Positions 26,738 to 34,396 of a stretch of 64,000 bases of DNA are shown here, one piece after another. Both the position numbers and the translations under genes were made by a program. This DNA is from Planctomycetaceae bacterium. Lineage in GTDB: Bacteria > Planctomycetota > Planctomycetia > Planctomycetales > Planctomycetaceae. Numbering within the stretch: the first letter of the stretch is position 1; each line of letters starts with the position of its first letter. The notes under the pieces are model-generated. The model was not told where the DNA came from and searched no databases. It saw nothing but the letters and a program-made list of their open reading frames with translations. The stretch lies in assembly GCA_041398785.1 (NCBI GenBank), contig JAWKUA010000028.1, forward strand, positions 1-64,000. Reading direction: 5' to 3'.

Positions 26738-27961
26738 ATGGCTTCGGTCGACGCCGGGCAGCAACGGAACCGACCAGCCGTGACGCACATTGTTCGAACC
26801 GGGCTTGAAGCGTGTGTCGCATCACCACCCGCCGCCATGACCGGAGCGAGGCTGGGACTGCTGATGAATCAGGCGTCGGTCGACCGCGACTTTCGCTACG
26901 CCTGTGATGTGCAGCGAGCGATTCCCCGGCAGCTTCGGGCTCTGTTTTCGCCGCAGCACGGATTGTGGGGGGAACAACAGGCGAACATGATTGAATCGCC
27001 GGATACCGAATACAAACCGCTGGGGCTGCCGGTGCATAGCCTGTATTCGGAAACTCGCCGTCCCGCCGCCGAAATTCTGGACGGCATCGACTGCCTGCTG
27101 ATCGATCTGCAGGACGTGGGCGCGCGAGTCTACACGTTTGTCTGGACGATGCTGGAATGTCTGCACGCCTGCGCGGACAACGATGTGGCGGTCGTCGTGC
27201 TGGATCGTCCGAATCCGCTCGGCGGCGAAATCGCGGAAGGTCCGATGCTGCAGAACGAATTCCGCAGCTTTGTCGGAAACAGTGAGATTCCGCTGCGGCA
27301 CGGTCTGACCATCGGTGAGCTTGCTCGACTGTTCAACGCCGAACATCAGATCAACGCCGATCTGACCGTGGTTCCGATGACCGGCTGGCGACGAGCGATG
27401 CTGTTCCCGGACACCGGGCTTCCCTGGGTTCCGCCGTCACCGAACATGCCGCACTGGAAAACCACCGTGCTGTACCCTGGTCAGGTGCTGCTGGAAGGCA
27501 CGAATCTGTCGGAAGGCCGCGGCACGACTCTGCCGTTTGAAGTCGTCGGAGCACCCTGGCTGGAACCGGAAACGTTTCAGCGGCTGATCGGCGAATGGCA
27601 GCATCCGGGAATTCGACTGCAGCCGATCCGGTTTCAGCCGACATTCGACAAATGGTCGCACACAACGTGCGCGGGCGTGCTGATTCACGTGGTCGATCCG
27701 CCGGCTGTTCGATCAGTCCGACTGACGGTATCGATGATCGCCGCCGCCAGGCTGCAGGCTCCCGAAGAATTCCGCTGGCTGGCTCCCGGCTACGAATACG
27801 AATTCGAAAAGCCGCCGATCGATATTCTGTTCGGCAATGACCGCCTGCGGAGTCGGCTGGCGATTGACGAACCGCTGACGACGGAAGAACTGGACGAACT
27901 GCTGTCGCTCGACGCCACGCGGTGGCGCGAACTCATTGCCCCGTACCTGCTGTACCAATGA
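26738..27961 (+). CDS. DUF1343/NamZ-family protein (exo-beta-N-acetylmuramidase-like)
   Basis: A 407-aa protein of the DUF1343 family, whose characterised member NamZ removes N-acetylmuramic acid from peptidoglycan fragments. Family landmarks are present: LGLLMNQASVD, LFSPQHGLWGEQQA, LPVHSLYSETRRPA, LIDLQDVGARVYTFVWTML, VVVLDRPNPLGG, IPLRHGLTIGELA, PWVPPSPNMPHW, YPGQVLLEGTNLSEGRGT and EYEFEKPPIDIL. No convincing signal peptide starts at this ATG, so it is either cytoplasmic, acting on recycled muropeptides, or its true start differs. It diverges from the ankyrin gene. Confidence 0.87.
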   Translation: MASVDAGQQRNRPAVTHIVRTGLEACVASPPAAMTGARLGLLMNQASVDRDFRYACDVQRAIPRQLRALFSPQHGLWGEQQANMIESPDTEYKPLGLPVHSLYSETRRPAAEILDGIDCLLIDLQDVGARVYTFVWTMLECLHACADNDVAVVVLDRPNPLGGEIAEGPMLQNEFRSFVGNSEIPLRHGLTIGELARLFNAEHQINADLTVVPMTGWRRAMLFPDTGLPWVPPSPNMPHWKTTVLYPGQVLLEGTNLSEGRGTTLPFEVVGAPWLEPETFQRLIGEWQHPGIRLQPIRFQPTFDKWSHTTCAGVLIHVVDPPAVRSVRLTVSMIAAARLQAPEEFRWLAPGYEYEFEKPPIDILFGNDRLRSRLAIDEPLTTEELDELLSLDATRWRELIAPYLLYQ

Positions 27962-28315
27962 GTCGCCGCGCCGACGGGCGCAGTTCGATCACCCCGCGCG
28001 ACTCGCTTGCTGCGTGCGGTTTGCGCGGCCGGCCCTCTCCCCGATTTTTCTGCTGGACGCAGAAAAATCTCCCTCTCCCGTTGCGCAGGCGAGGGAACAA
28101 TGCTGGCGCCCGCAGCCAAACTGACCGGCATCGAGGTTAAACGAGCTGTGTCTTCCCGCACAGGAATGCTTCATGGCGTTGCCTCATGGGCCACGTAAAT
28201 ACGCGCACTCGCTGCGAAGGGACTGCCGCAATGCGAGTCGCTGTCGGGACCCCGCGGGAATTTTCTTCGCGGCAGCCAGTCGCTATCCTTCCGCGTCACT
28301 GACCGCGAACAAGGA
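27962..28315. other. Intergenic region upstream of moxR that holds a palindromic repeat
   Basis: The 354-base gap contains no supported gene. It holds the palindromic element reported at 28043-28069, flanked by CCCTCTCCC-type runs on both sides. The remainder shows nothing recognisable. Confidence 0.5.
28043..28069. repeat. Palindromic dispersed repeat (copy 1)
   Basis: GATTTTTCTGC (28043-28053) and GCAGAAAAATC (28059-28069) are perfect 11-base inverted arms around the loop TGGAC. CCCTCTCCCC precedes the palindrome and TCCCTCTCCCG follows it. A decayed version with the same surrounding text is at 39677-39743, which shows that it is a dispersed element and not a one-off terminator. Reading through, it could still form a hairpin in RNA. 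Confidence 0.7.
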
Positions 28316-29344
28316 ATGCAAGTTTTGGCTGAGAAACGCGACTTCGATGAGTTCCTGGAAAAGTTCCGCCGCCACCATGATGTGATGGTTGAGGAACTGC
28401 ACAAGGTCATCATCGGGCAGGACGACGTCATCGATCAGATCCTGGCGGCGATTTTTACCGGCGGCCACTGCCTGCTGATCGGAGTTCCGGGGCTGGCGAA
28501 AACACTCATCGTCAGCACGATCGCCAAGCTGCTGGATGTCGAATTCCGCCGCATTCAGTTTACTCCTGACCTGATGCCGTCAGACATCACCGGCACGAAT
28601 GTGATGGAAGAAAACGAACAGGGCCGCCGGGAATTCCGGTTCGTCGAAGGGCCGGTGTTCACAAACGTGCTGCTGGCCGACGAAATCAACCGCACGCCGC
28701 CGAAAACTCAGGCGGCGCTGCTGCAGTCGATGCAGGAACACGAAGTCACCGTCGGTCAGAAAACCTACAACCTGCCGGAACCGTTTTTTGTCATCGCGAC
28801 ACAGAACCCGATTGAACAGGAAGGAACGTATCCGCTGCCGGAAGCTCAGCTCGACCGATTCATGTTCAACGTCGTGGTCGATTATCCGACACTGGACGAA
28901 GAGGAACGCATTCTGGAAGCGACGACGTCCGGCGAGAAAGTCGATGTGCGCAAGGTGCTGTCGGCTCGCTCGATCCTGTATCTGCAAAAACAGATTTCAC
29001 AGATCGTGGCGTCCCCGCTGATCATCAGCTACGTGGCGCGGCTGGTGCGAGCAACGCGGCCCGCTGATGCGGCGGCACCGGACTTCGTGAAAAAGCTCGT
29101 CGACTGGGGCGCCGGGCCGCGAGCGGGCCAGTACCTGATTGCCGGGGCCAAGGCGGCCGCGGCGATGGATGGTCGTCCGAACATCTCAATTGCCGATGTC
29201 CGCAAAGTGGCTGTGCCCGTGCTGCGGCACCGCGTGTCCACCAATTTTCAGGCGCAGGCCGAAGGCATGGCTCCGGAGAACATCATCACAAAGCTGATTG
29301 AAACCGTCCCGGAACCGAACATCCCCAAGTACGAGGAGCACTGA
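28316..29344 (+). CDS. MoxR-family AAA+ ATPase
   Basis: A 342-aa MoxR ATPase of full length. Walker A is GVPGLAKT (56-63), Walker B is NVLLADEINR, and sensor 1 is VIATQNPIEQEGTYPLPEAQ with the arginine-finger region LDRF following. The C-terminal lid is at about 250-340. The AAGGA site at 28311-28315 touches the ATG at 28316, but sits 9 bases before an in-frame TTG at 28325, so translation may start there instead. MoxR proteins act as chaperones and usually sit beside DUF58 and VWA genes. Here the next gene is a 475-aa membrane protein, and the VWA-type genes lie 23 kb away. Confidence 0.9.
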   Translation: MQVLAEKRDFDEFLEKFRRHHDVMVEELHKVIIGQDDVIDQILAAIFTGGHCLLIGVPGLAKTLIVSTIAKLLDVEFRRIQFTPDLMPSDITGTNVMEENEQGRREFRFVEGPVFTNVLLADEINRTPPKTQAALLQSMQEHEVTVGQKTYNLPEPFFVIATQNPIEQEGTYPLPEAQLDRFMFNVVVDYPTLDEEERILEATTSGEKVDVRKVLSARSILYLQKQISQIVASPLIISYVARLVRATRPADAAAPDFVKKLVDWGAGPRAGQYLIAGAKAAAAMDGRPNISIADVRKVAVPVLRHRVSTNFQAQAEGMAPENIITKLIETVPEPNIPKYEEH

Positions 29345-29359
29345 CGCTCCGCCGCGGAA

Positions 29360-30787
29360 ATGCACACGATGGGACTTCGAAACCTGCTGACAAAAGACAT
29401 CAGTTTCTCGTCCGCGGTCCTGCACTGGAATGAACCGCCGCTGTTTCGAATACGGCTGCGAAACGATCTGGTGATTCGCCTGGCCATCATCGCGGGCCTC
29501 TGGCTGGCGTCGACAGGTGTGTTCCTGCTGCTGTTTGCAATCAACGTCAACCCGCCCGGACCGGGGACAGCATTCGGCCTGGGCCTGATCGGGCTCGGCG
29601 TCGGATACCTGGTCCTGTTCGCGCGCAGAAAACACGTTTCCGGAAACTGCCGGATTTACAGCGACCGGCTGCACTGGGGAAGCATGTCGGCCGGACTGCT
29701 GACTTTTCAGTTCAATGTTGCTGACTTCGAATTCGCTGATATTGACCGGTGCGTGATCATTCCCGGAAAGCACATCGGCCATTCATTTTCTGTGATGCTG
29801 CTACTGTCTGATGGCGGCCACTGCATGGTGGGCGTTCCGAGCCGGGTCAGCCTGAAACAACTGGCGGGAATCCTGTCAAAACACGGAGTGGAAGTTCAGA
29901 CCGCCCAGCGAATTCCCGAAGCGTATCGCGCGCCTATTCCGCTGCCATTCGGAATCGCAACACCGATCGTTGGACTACTGGTACTGACGTTGGGATTCAT
30001 CGCCGATCCCCGACTGCGGGACAACAATCCCCGCCGCGACTTCGTTCGTCCTGAAATGCCTGTCGTCGACATGCTGCCGGACCTCGCGCCGTCGTTTGAA
30101 GGGCTCGGCGTCCCGAAAGACGACACGCCGCCGTCCGACTCGCCGCCGTCCAGCGCCGCACCCGGTTCCGGAGCTCCGCTCGGCGTGCCGATTCCGGATG
30201 GCTCCGCTTTCGGACCGGAGTTCGGCCCCGGTTTCGGACCTGGCCTGATACCGCCCGGCGCGGGACTGCCGGGAATGGATCCGGCACAACTTCCGGGCAA
30301 TCCGGGATTCGGAAATCCGTTGGCAAACAATCCCGGATCCGGAACGGCGTCTGAACTTCTTGGCGGCAGCGGCGGAAGTCCTTTTCGAACGGAAAGCCCG
30401 ACCGGCGAGTTCCTGGTGGGAGTCAGTTTTCGAATGGGCCAGTGGGCCGGACGGGAGCGAGTCGGCGGACTGGTGCCGCTGTTCGGAGCGTCCGCGGAAT
30501 CCGCCGTCGGCGACGTGATTGTCGGCCGTCCGGGGTACGCTGTTGGTGCGATCAATGTCGATGCGGATGATCTGGTCAACGCCGTGCAACTGGTCTTCAT
30601 GCGCATCGGGAAAGATGGTTCACTCGACGCCGAAGATTCATACACGTCGGATTGGATCGGCGTGCCCGATGATGACAACGTTCGAACGATTTCCGACAAC
30701 GGAACTCCGGTCATCGGACTGCACGGTCGCGGCGCCGCGGTGCTGGACGCGATCGGGCTGGTGTTCCGCCGCTCACCGCAGGAATGA
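29360..30787 (+). CDS. Membrane protein with Pro/Gly-rich linker and a repeat-type C-terminal domain
   Basis: A 475-aa protein starting 15 bp after moxR, so probably co-transcribed with it. It has two or three hydrophobic segments in the first ~80 residues (LAIIAGLWLASTGVFLLLFA, GLGLIGLGVGYLVLF) and another at about 195-215. The linker at about 235-350 is rich in Pro and Gly with repeated FGPEFGPGFGPG-like units. The C-terminal ~130 residues (GEFLVGVSFRMGQWAGRERV to AVLDAIGLVFRR) look like a compact beta-rich domain with a jacalin-like feel (GDVIVGRPGYAVGAINVD, LVNAVQLVFMRI). I recall similar domains in other planctomycete proteins, but cannot confirm this. Function is unknown. Confidence 0.75.
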   Translation: MHTMGLRNLLTKDISFSSAVLHWNEPPLFRIRLRNDLVIRLAIIAGLWLASTGVFLLLFAINVNPPGPGTAFGLGLIGLGVGYLVLFARRKHVSGNCRIYSDRLHWGSMSAGLLTFQFNVADFEFADIDRCVIIPGKHIGHSFSVMLLLSDGGHCMVGVPSRVSLKQLAGILSKHGVEVQTAQRIPEAYRAPIPLPFGIATPIVGLLVLTLGFIADPRLRDNNPRRDFVRPEMPVVDMLPDLAPSFEGLGVPKDDTPPSDSPPSSAAPGSGAPLGVPIPDGSAFGPEFGPGFGPGLIPPGAGLPGMDPAQLPGNPGFGNPLANNPGSGTASELLGGSGGSPFRTESPTGEFLVGVSFRMGQWAGRERVGGLVPLFGASAESAVGDVIVGRPGYAVGAINVDADDLVNAVQLVFMRIGKDGSLDAEDSYTSDWIGVPDDDNVRTISDNGTPVIGLHGRGAAVLDAIGLVFRRSPQE

Positions 30788-30906
30788 AAAACACGCGAAC
30801 AAAGCGCGTCCGCCGCGAATCCTCACGGTACAGCGTGTCATGTTTCGTCAGCCGAGTATCGATCGATCACACACGCAGCAACCGGAACAATGCGGCATCC
30901 GGGAGG

Positions 30907-30975
30907 GCGAGGCTCCCGCCGAGCCACGCGTGCCAAAACGTGTCCGATACGACAGCGGCTCGGCAGGAGCCTCGC
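30907..30975. repeat. REP-like inverted repeat between two convergent genes
   Basis: GCGAGGCTCCCGCCGAGCC (30907-30925) and GGCTCGGCAGGAGCCTCGC (30957-30975) match as inverted arms at 18 of 19 positions, separated by 31 bases. It lies between the convergent 475-aa gene and recJ, 10 bp past the recJ stop. Planctomycete genomes hold many copies of a GCGAGGCTCC/GAGCC palindrome that annotators often mis-call as small proteins. It may help end transcription from both sides. Confidence 0.75.
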
Positions 30976-30985
30976 GCGCCGAGCG

Positions 30986-32761
30986 CTACGAATTCGGTTC
31001 GATGACCGACGGATCCTTCCAGTCGATCAGGTGCAGTTCGACGCGATCGTAGCCCTTGAAGGAATTGATCACCGGAGCGAAGCTGATCGACAGCGGACCA
31101 TTCACGGCGGCGATTTCTTCGGCCCATTCGCCGCGGCCAAACGCGACCGCTCGCAGGACTGTGCTGTGATGGTTGACTCGCAGCGACAAGTGCCGAGCCC
31201 CTTCACCCATGGTTTTCGGCGGCTCGGCCAGTCGGACTCCCGTGGCAACGAATCTTGGCTGAGGATTCGCTTCACCAAACGGTCCCAGTCGGTCGAGTTC
31301 CAGAACGGCCTGCCGAGTGACTTCTGATAGATGCACTTCCGCGTCGATGCGCAGGGACAGATCGTCGTCAGTGGGAGAAAAGTGGCCCTCCGCCCAGTTG
31401 GCCAGCGACGTGCGCAGTTCGTCGACGGCGGACGCGTGGAGTCGAACTCCGGCCGCGGCTTTGTGACCGCCGAATCCGGTCAGGCAATCGGAACACGCTT
31501 CTAGTCCCGAATACAGGTCGAATCCGCCCCAGCTTCTGCCGCTGCCGGAACCGGTTCCGTCGTCCTTCAGCGAAATCAGCACGGTCGGTTTTTCGAACGC
31601 TTCCGCAACGCGGCTGGCGACGATTCCGATGACTCCCGGATGCCAGTCACGGTGAGCCAGGACCAGCGTCGGATGGTCGGCCCACTCCGGATGAGCGGCG
31701 ACAAGTTCCTTTGCTTCCTTCAGAATTCGGCGCTCGACGGTTTTGCGGTTCTTGTTCAGTTCATCGACGTACACCGCCAGAGCGACCGCTCGATCGGGAT
31801 CGCTGGTCGTCAGCAGTTCGACTGCCAGCCGAGCCTGCCCGAGCCTGCCGGCGGCGTTGATTCGGGGAGCGAGCCCGAAGGCGATGTCTTCGGCTTTCAG
31901 AAGCTGTCCGGAATCCAGCTTTGCAATCTTCATCAAAGCGGCCAGGCCGATGGACGGGTTCTCGCGCAGGCTGTGCAATCCATAGCGAACGATGATGCGG
32001 TTCTCGTCGATCAAAGGAACCACGTCGGCGACAGTTCCCACGGCAGCCAGACCGACGGCCGACTTCAGGAACTCCCGCATTTTCGGGCTGGCCTTTTTTC
32101 CGTCGCCCAGAAGCTGGCAGACGGCCCAGGCAAGTTTGAAGGCGACTCCCGCCCCGCACAGCTCGCCGAACGGATAATCGGTCCCCGGCAGTCGCGGATG
32201 AACCAGTGCAGCGGCGTCCGGCAACTGGTCACCGATGTGGTGGTGATCGGTGATGATCAGTTCCAGACCAAGCTGCTTCGCCAACTGCGCTTCTTCCACG
32301 CTGGCAATACCGCAGTCGACGGATACCAGCAGACGCGAGGCGTCCTCTTCATGAAGCTGTCGAATTGCGGCGGAGTTCAGCCCGTAGCCTTCTTCCATGC
32401 GGCACGGGATATAATAGTCGACGTTGGCTCCGGTCAGTTTCAGGCAATGCCACAGGATGCTGGTGGCGGTGACGCCGTCGACATCGTAATCGCCGTAGAT
32501 GGTGACTCTTCGGCCGGACTTTACAGCGGCAACAATCCGGTCGGCGGCCTCACTGACTCCCGGTAGCAGGGACGGTTCCCGCAGGTCGACCAGGCGCGCG
32601 TCCAGAAATCCCTTCGCCAGTTCGGCCGTCGAAAAACCCCGCGCGATCAGAACCTGCGCCACCAGCGGAGACACTCGCAACTGCTCCGAAAGCCGGCGAA
32701 TCGCGGTCGCGTCGTGAGTGTGAAATGACCAGGTCCGTGGCACAAACTGAATCCTGAACAC
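30986..32761 (-). CDS. recJ: Single-stranded-DNA-specific exonuclease RecJ
   Basis: A 591-aa protein of RecJ length with the DHH-family metal motifs: YGDYDVDGVTATSILW (D91, D93), VSVDCGIAS (D149), TDHHHIG (D172-H173-H174) and the late DHHA1 region GFGGHKAAAGV. It is a 5'-3' exonuclease on single-stranded DNA in mismatch repair and RecF-pathway recombination. The start is a GTG at rev. 32759-32761, and the N-terminus WSFHTHDATAIRRLSEQL fits the family. It stands alone, with dxr transcribed in the other direction. Confidence 0.93.
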   Translation of the reverse strand: MFRIQFVPRTWSFHTHDATAIRRLSEQLRVSPLVAQVLIARGFSTAELAKGFLDARLVDLREPSLLPGVSEAADRIVAAVKSGRRVTIYGDYDVDGVTATSILWHCLKLTGANVDYYIPCRMEEGYGLNSAAIRQLHEEDASRLLVSVDCGIASVEEAQLAKQLGLELIITDHHHIGDQLPDAAALVHPRLPGTDYPFGELCGAGVAFKLAWAVCQLLGDGKKASPKMREFLKSAVGLAAVGTVADVVPLIDENRIIVRYGLHSLRENPSIGLAALMKIAKLDSGQLLKAEDIAFGLAPRINAAGRLGQARLAVELLTTSDPDRAVALAVYVDELNKNRKTVERRILKEAKELVAAHPEWADHPTLVLAHRDWHPGVIGIVASRVAEAFEKPTVLISLKDDGTGSGSGRSWGGFDLYSGLEACSDCLTGFGGHKAAAGVRLHASAVDELRTSLANWAEGHFSPTDDDLSLRIDAEVHLSEVTRQAVLELDRLGPFGEANPQPRFVATGVRLAEPPKTMGEGARHLSLRVNHHSTVLRAVAFGRGEWAEEIAAVNGPLSISFAPVINSFKGYDRVELHLIDWKDPSVIEPNS

Positions 32762-33193
32762 AGCCGGAAGGGTTGCGTCAGATTACACCGGACCGCTTCC
32801 GGTCTGTCAAACCGCGCGGTGTCGGCTGCCTTCGCGTCGTTTGTCTCGCGCCGATGCTGCAGCGTTCGTCTCGTTACGAGGCTCCAGCCTCGGAACGCCC
32901 TGCCAGGAAGGCTCCGCCTTCAAGAACGTTGCTCCGTTAAGTTCCGGTGACATGCAGGCAGAGCCTGCAAGGCACGGTGTTCCACGGCAGGAGCCCTGGA
33001 ACGAGGTGTCGCTGACCATTTCCGCGGTCGGGATCGTTTCCTTCCGGAAAAAGCGGGAATCCACCAACGTTTCAGATGCTGGCACCGGCGTGCGACGCCT
33101 GCCAGGCCGTCTTGCCGCAAATCTCCGGCCTTCCTAGAATCCTCCGCTTGCGCCTGTAAATCGTTCATACTGCTTGCTTTACGTTCGAACTTT
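32762..33193. other. Divergent intergenic region between recJ and dxr with a large inverted repeat
   Basis: A 432-base gap. Positions 32870-33005 hold an imperfect inverted repeat described separately. The remaining ~190 bp before dxr show nothing recognisable. A short plus-strand frame across the repeat is an artefact of the repeat. Confidence 0.5.
32870..33005. repeat. Imperfect ~50-bp inverted repeat
   Basis: The left arm at 32870-32920 (starting CTCGTTACGAGGCTCCAGCC) and the reverse complement of the right arm at 32956-33005 (starting CTCGTTCCAGGGCTCCTGCC) align along their whole length at roughly 70% by eye, with a 35-base spacer. The GGCTCCAGCC and GGCTCCGCC modules recur within each arm. 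This is the layout of a small non-coding palindromic element rather than a terminator. It lies upstream of both recJ and dxr. Confidence 0.65.
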
Positions 33194-34396
33194 GTGACAC
33201 CGCTTCAGCCCATTCCGCAACAATCGTTGCCTCGACATTCTTCGCAGCGGCAGTCGATTGTCGTGCTGGGGTCGACGGGATCGATCGGAACAAGCTGCCT
33301 TGACGTCATTCGAAGTCACCCGGACCGCATGCGTCTGGCGGGAGCCACCGCGTTTGGCAGTGTCGAGCGGTTGCTGGAACAGTCGTGTGAGTTTCATCCG
33401 GACTGGATTCTGCTGGGAAACGAAGCGACGCGATCCGAAGTAGACCGCTACCGCATTCCGGATGCGACGGAGTTGCACTTCGGAATGGAATTGGCTGATC
33501 ACCTTGTTCGATCGGACGACGTCGACGTGGTGGTTTCCGCGATCGTGGGTGCAGCGGGACTGCCGGCGACCTGGGCGGCGGTCGATGCCGGAAAACGCGT
33601 GGCCGTGGCCAACAAGGAGGCTCTGGTTGTTGCCGGACCAATCATCACGGAACGTGCCCAGCAGACCGGAGCTGTGATTCTTCCGGTCGACAGCGAACAC
33701 AGTGCCGTATTTCAGGCGCTGCAGTCGGGAAGAAAGCAGGACGTCCGGCGAATCATCCTGACGGCCAGCGGCGGACCGTTTCGCGGCTGGAGTCGTCGCC
33801 GGATGGAATCGGTGACTCCCGAAATGGCGCTGAAGCATCCCACCTGGGACATGGGACCGAAGATCACGATCGATTCGGCGACGATGATGAACAAGGCCCT
33901 GGAAATCATCGAAGCGCGATGGCTGTTCGGGCTGCAATCTGAGCAGATTTCGGTCGTCGTGCATCCTCAGTCGATCGTACACTCGCTGGTGGAATATCGA
34001 GACGGCTCGGTCATTTCCCAGATGTCTCCTCCCGACATGCGGCTGCCGATTCAGTATGCTTTGACGTTTCCGGATCGGCTGGACTGTCCGAGCCTTCAGA
34101 CGGACTGGACGAGTCCGATGACGCTGGACTTCGTTCCGCCCGATTTCGACGCGTTTCCGGCTCTGGGGCTGGGGTTCGAAGTTGCGGCCTGCGGCGGAAC
34201 CGGAGGAGCCGTACTGAACGCCGCAAATGAAGTTGCCGTGCGCCGTTTTCTGGACGGCGATCTGCGGTTCACACAGATTACGAAATTGTGCAGCGACATC
34301 CTTAACCACCACACATACGACGCTCACCCGACACTGCCGGGGCTCCGGCAGATGGACGCGTGGGCTCGAAAGGAATCAGCTCGGTGGAATTCTTAG
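33194..34396 (+). CDS. dxr: 1-deoxy-D-xylulose 5-phosphate reductoisomerase
   Basis: A 400-aa enzyme of normal length. It converts DXP to 2-C-methyl-D-erythritol 4-phosphate with NADPH, the committed step of the MEP isoprenoid pathway. The NADPH motif LGSTGSIGTSCLDVI is near residues 24-38, and VANKEALVVAG and PVDSEHSAVFQAL are conserved. ASGGPFRG, HPTWDMGPKITIDSATMMNK and ALEIIEARWLF form the active site and flexible loop. The start is a GTG at 33194, which gives ~20 residues before the Rossmann fold. The last 13 bases overlap the rseP-type gene, indicating a coupled operon. Confidence 0.94.
   Translation: MTPLQPIPQQSLPRHSSQRQSIVVLGSTGSIGTSCLDVIRSHPDRMRLAGATAFGSVERLLEQSCEFHPDWILLGNEATRSEVDRYRIPDATELHFGMELADHLVRSDDVDVVVSAIVGAAGLPATWAAVDAGKRVAVANKEALVVAGPIITERAQQTGAVILPVDSEHSAVFQALQSGRKQDVRRIILTASGGPFRGWSRRRMESVTPEMALKHPTWDMGPKITIDSATMMNKALEIIEARWLFGLQSEQISVVVHPQSIVHSLVEYRDGSVISQMSPPDMRLPIQYALTFPDRLDCPSLQTDWTSPMTLDFVPPDFDAFPALGLGFEVAACGGTGGAVLNAANEVAVRRFLDGDLRFTQITKLCSDILNHHTYDAHPTLPGLRQMDAWARKESARWNS

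Noticed and set aside
30784..31052. Small proteins encoded across the REP-like repeat
   Set aside because: The peptides come from the repeat; similar calls are known artefacts in planctomycete genomes.
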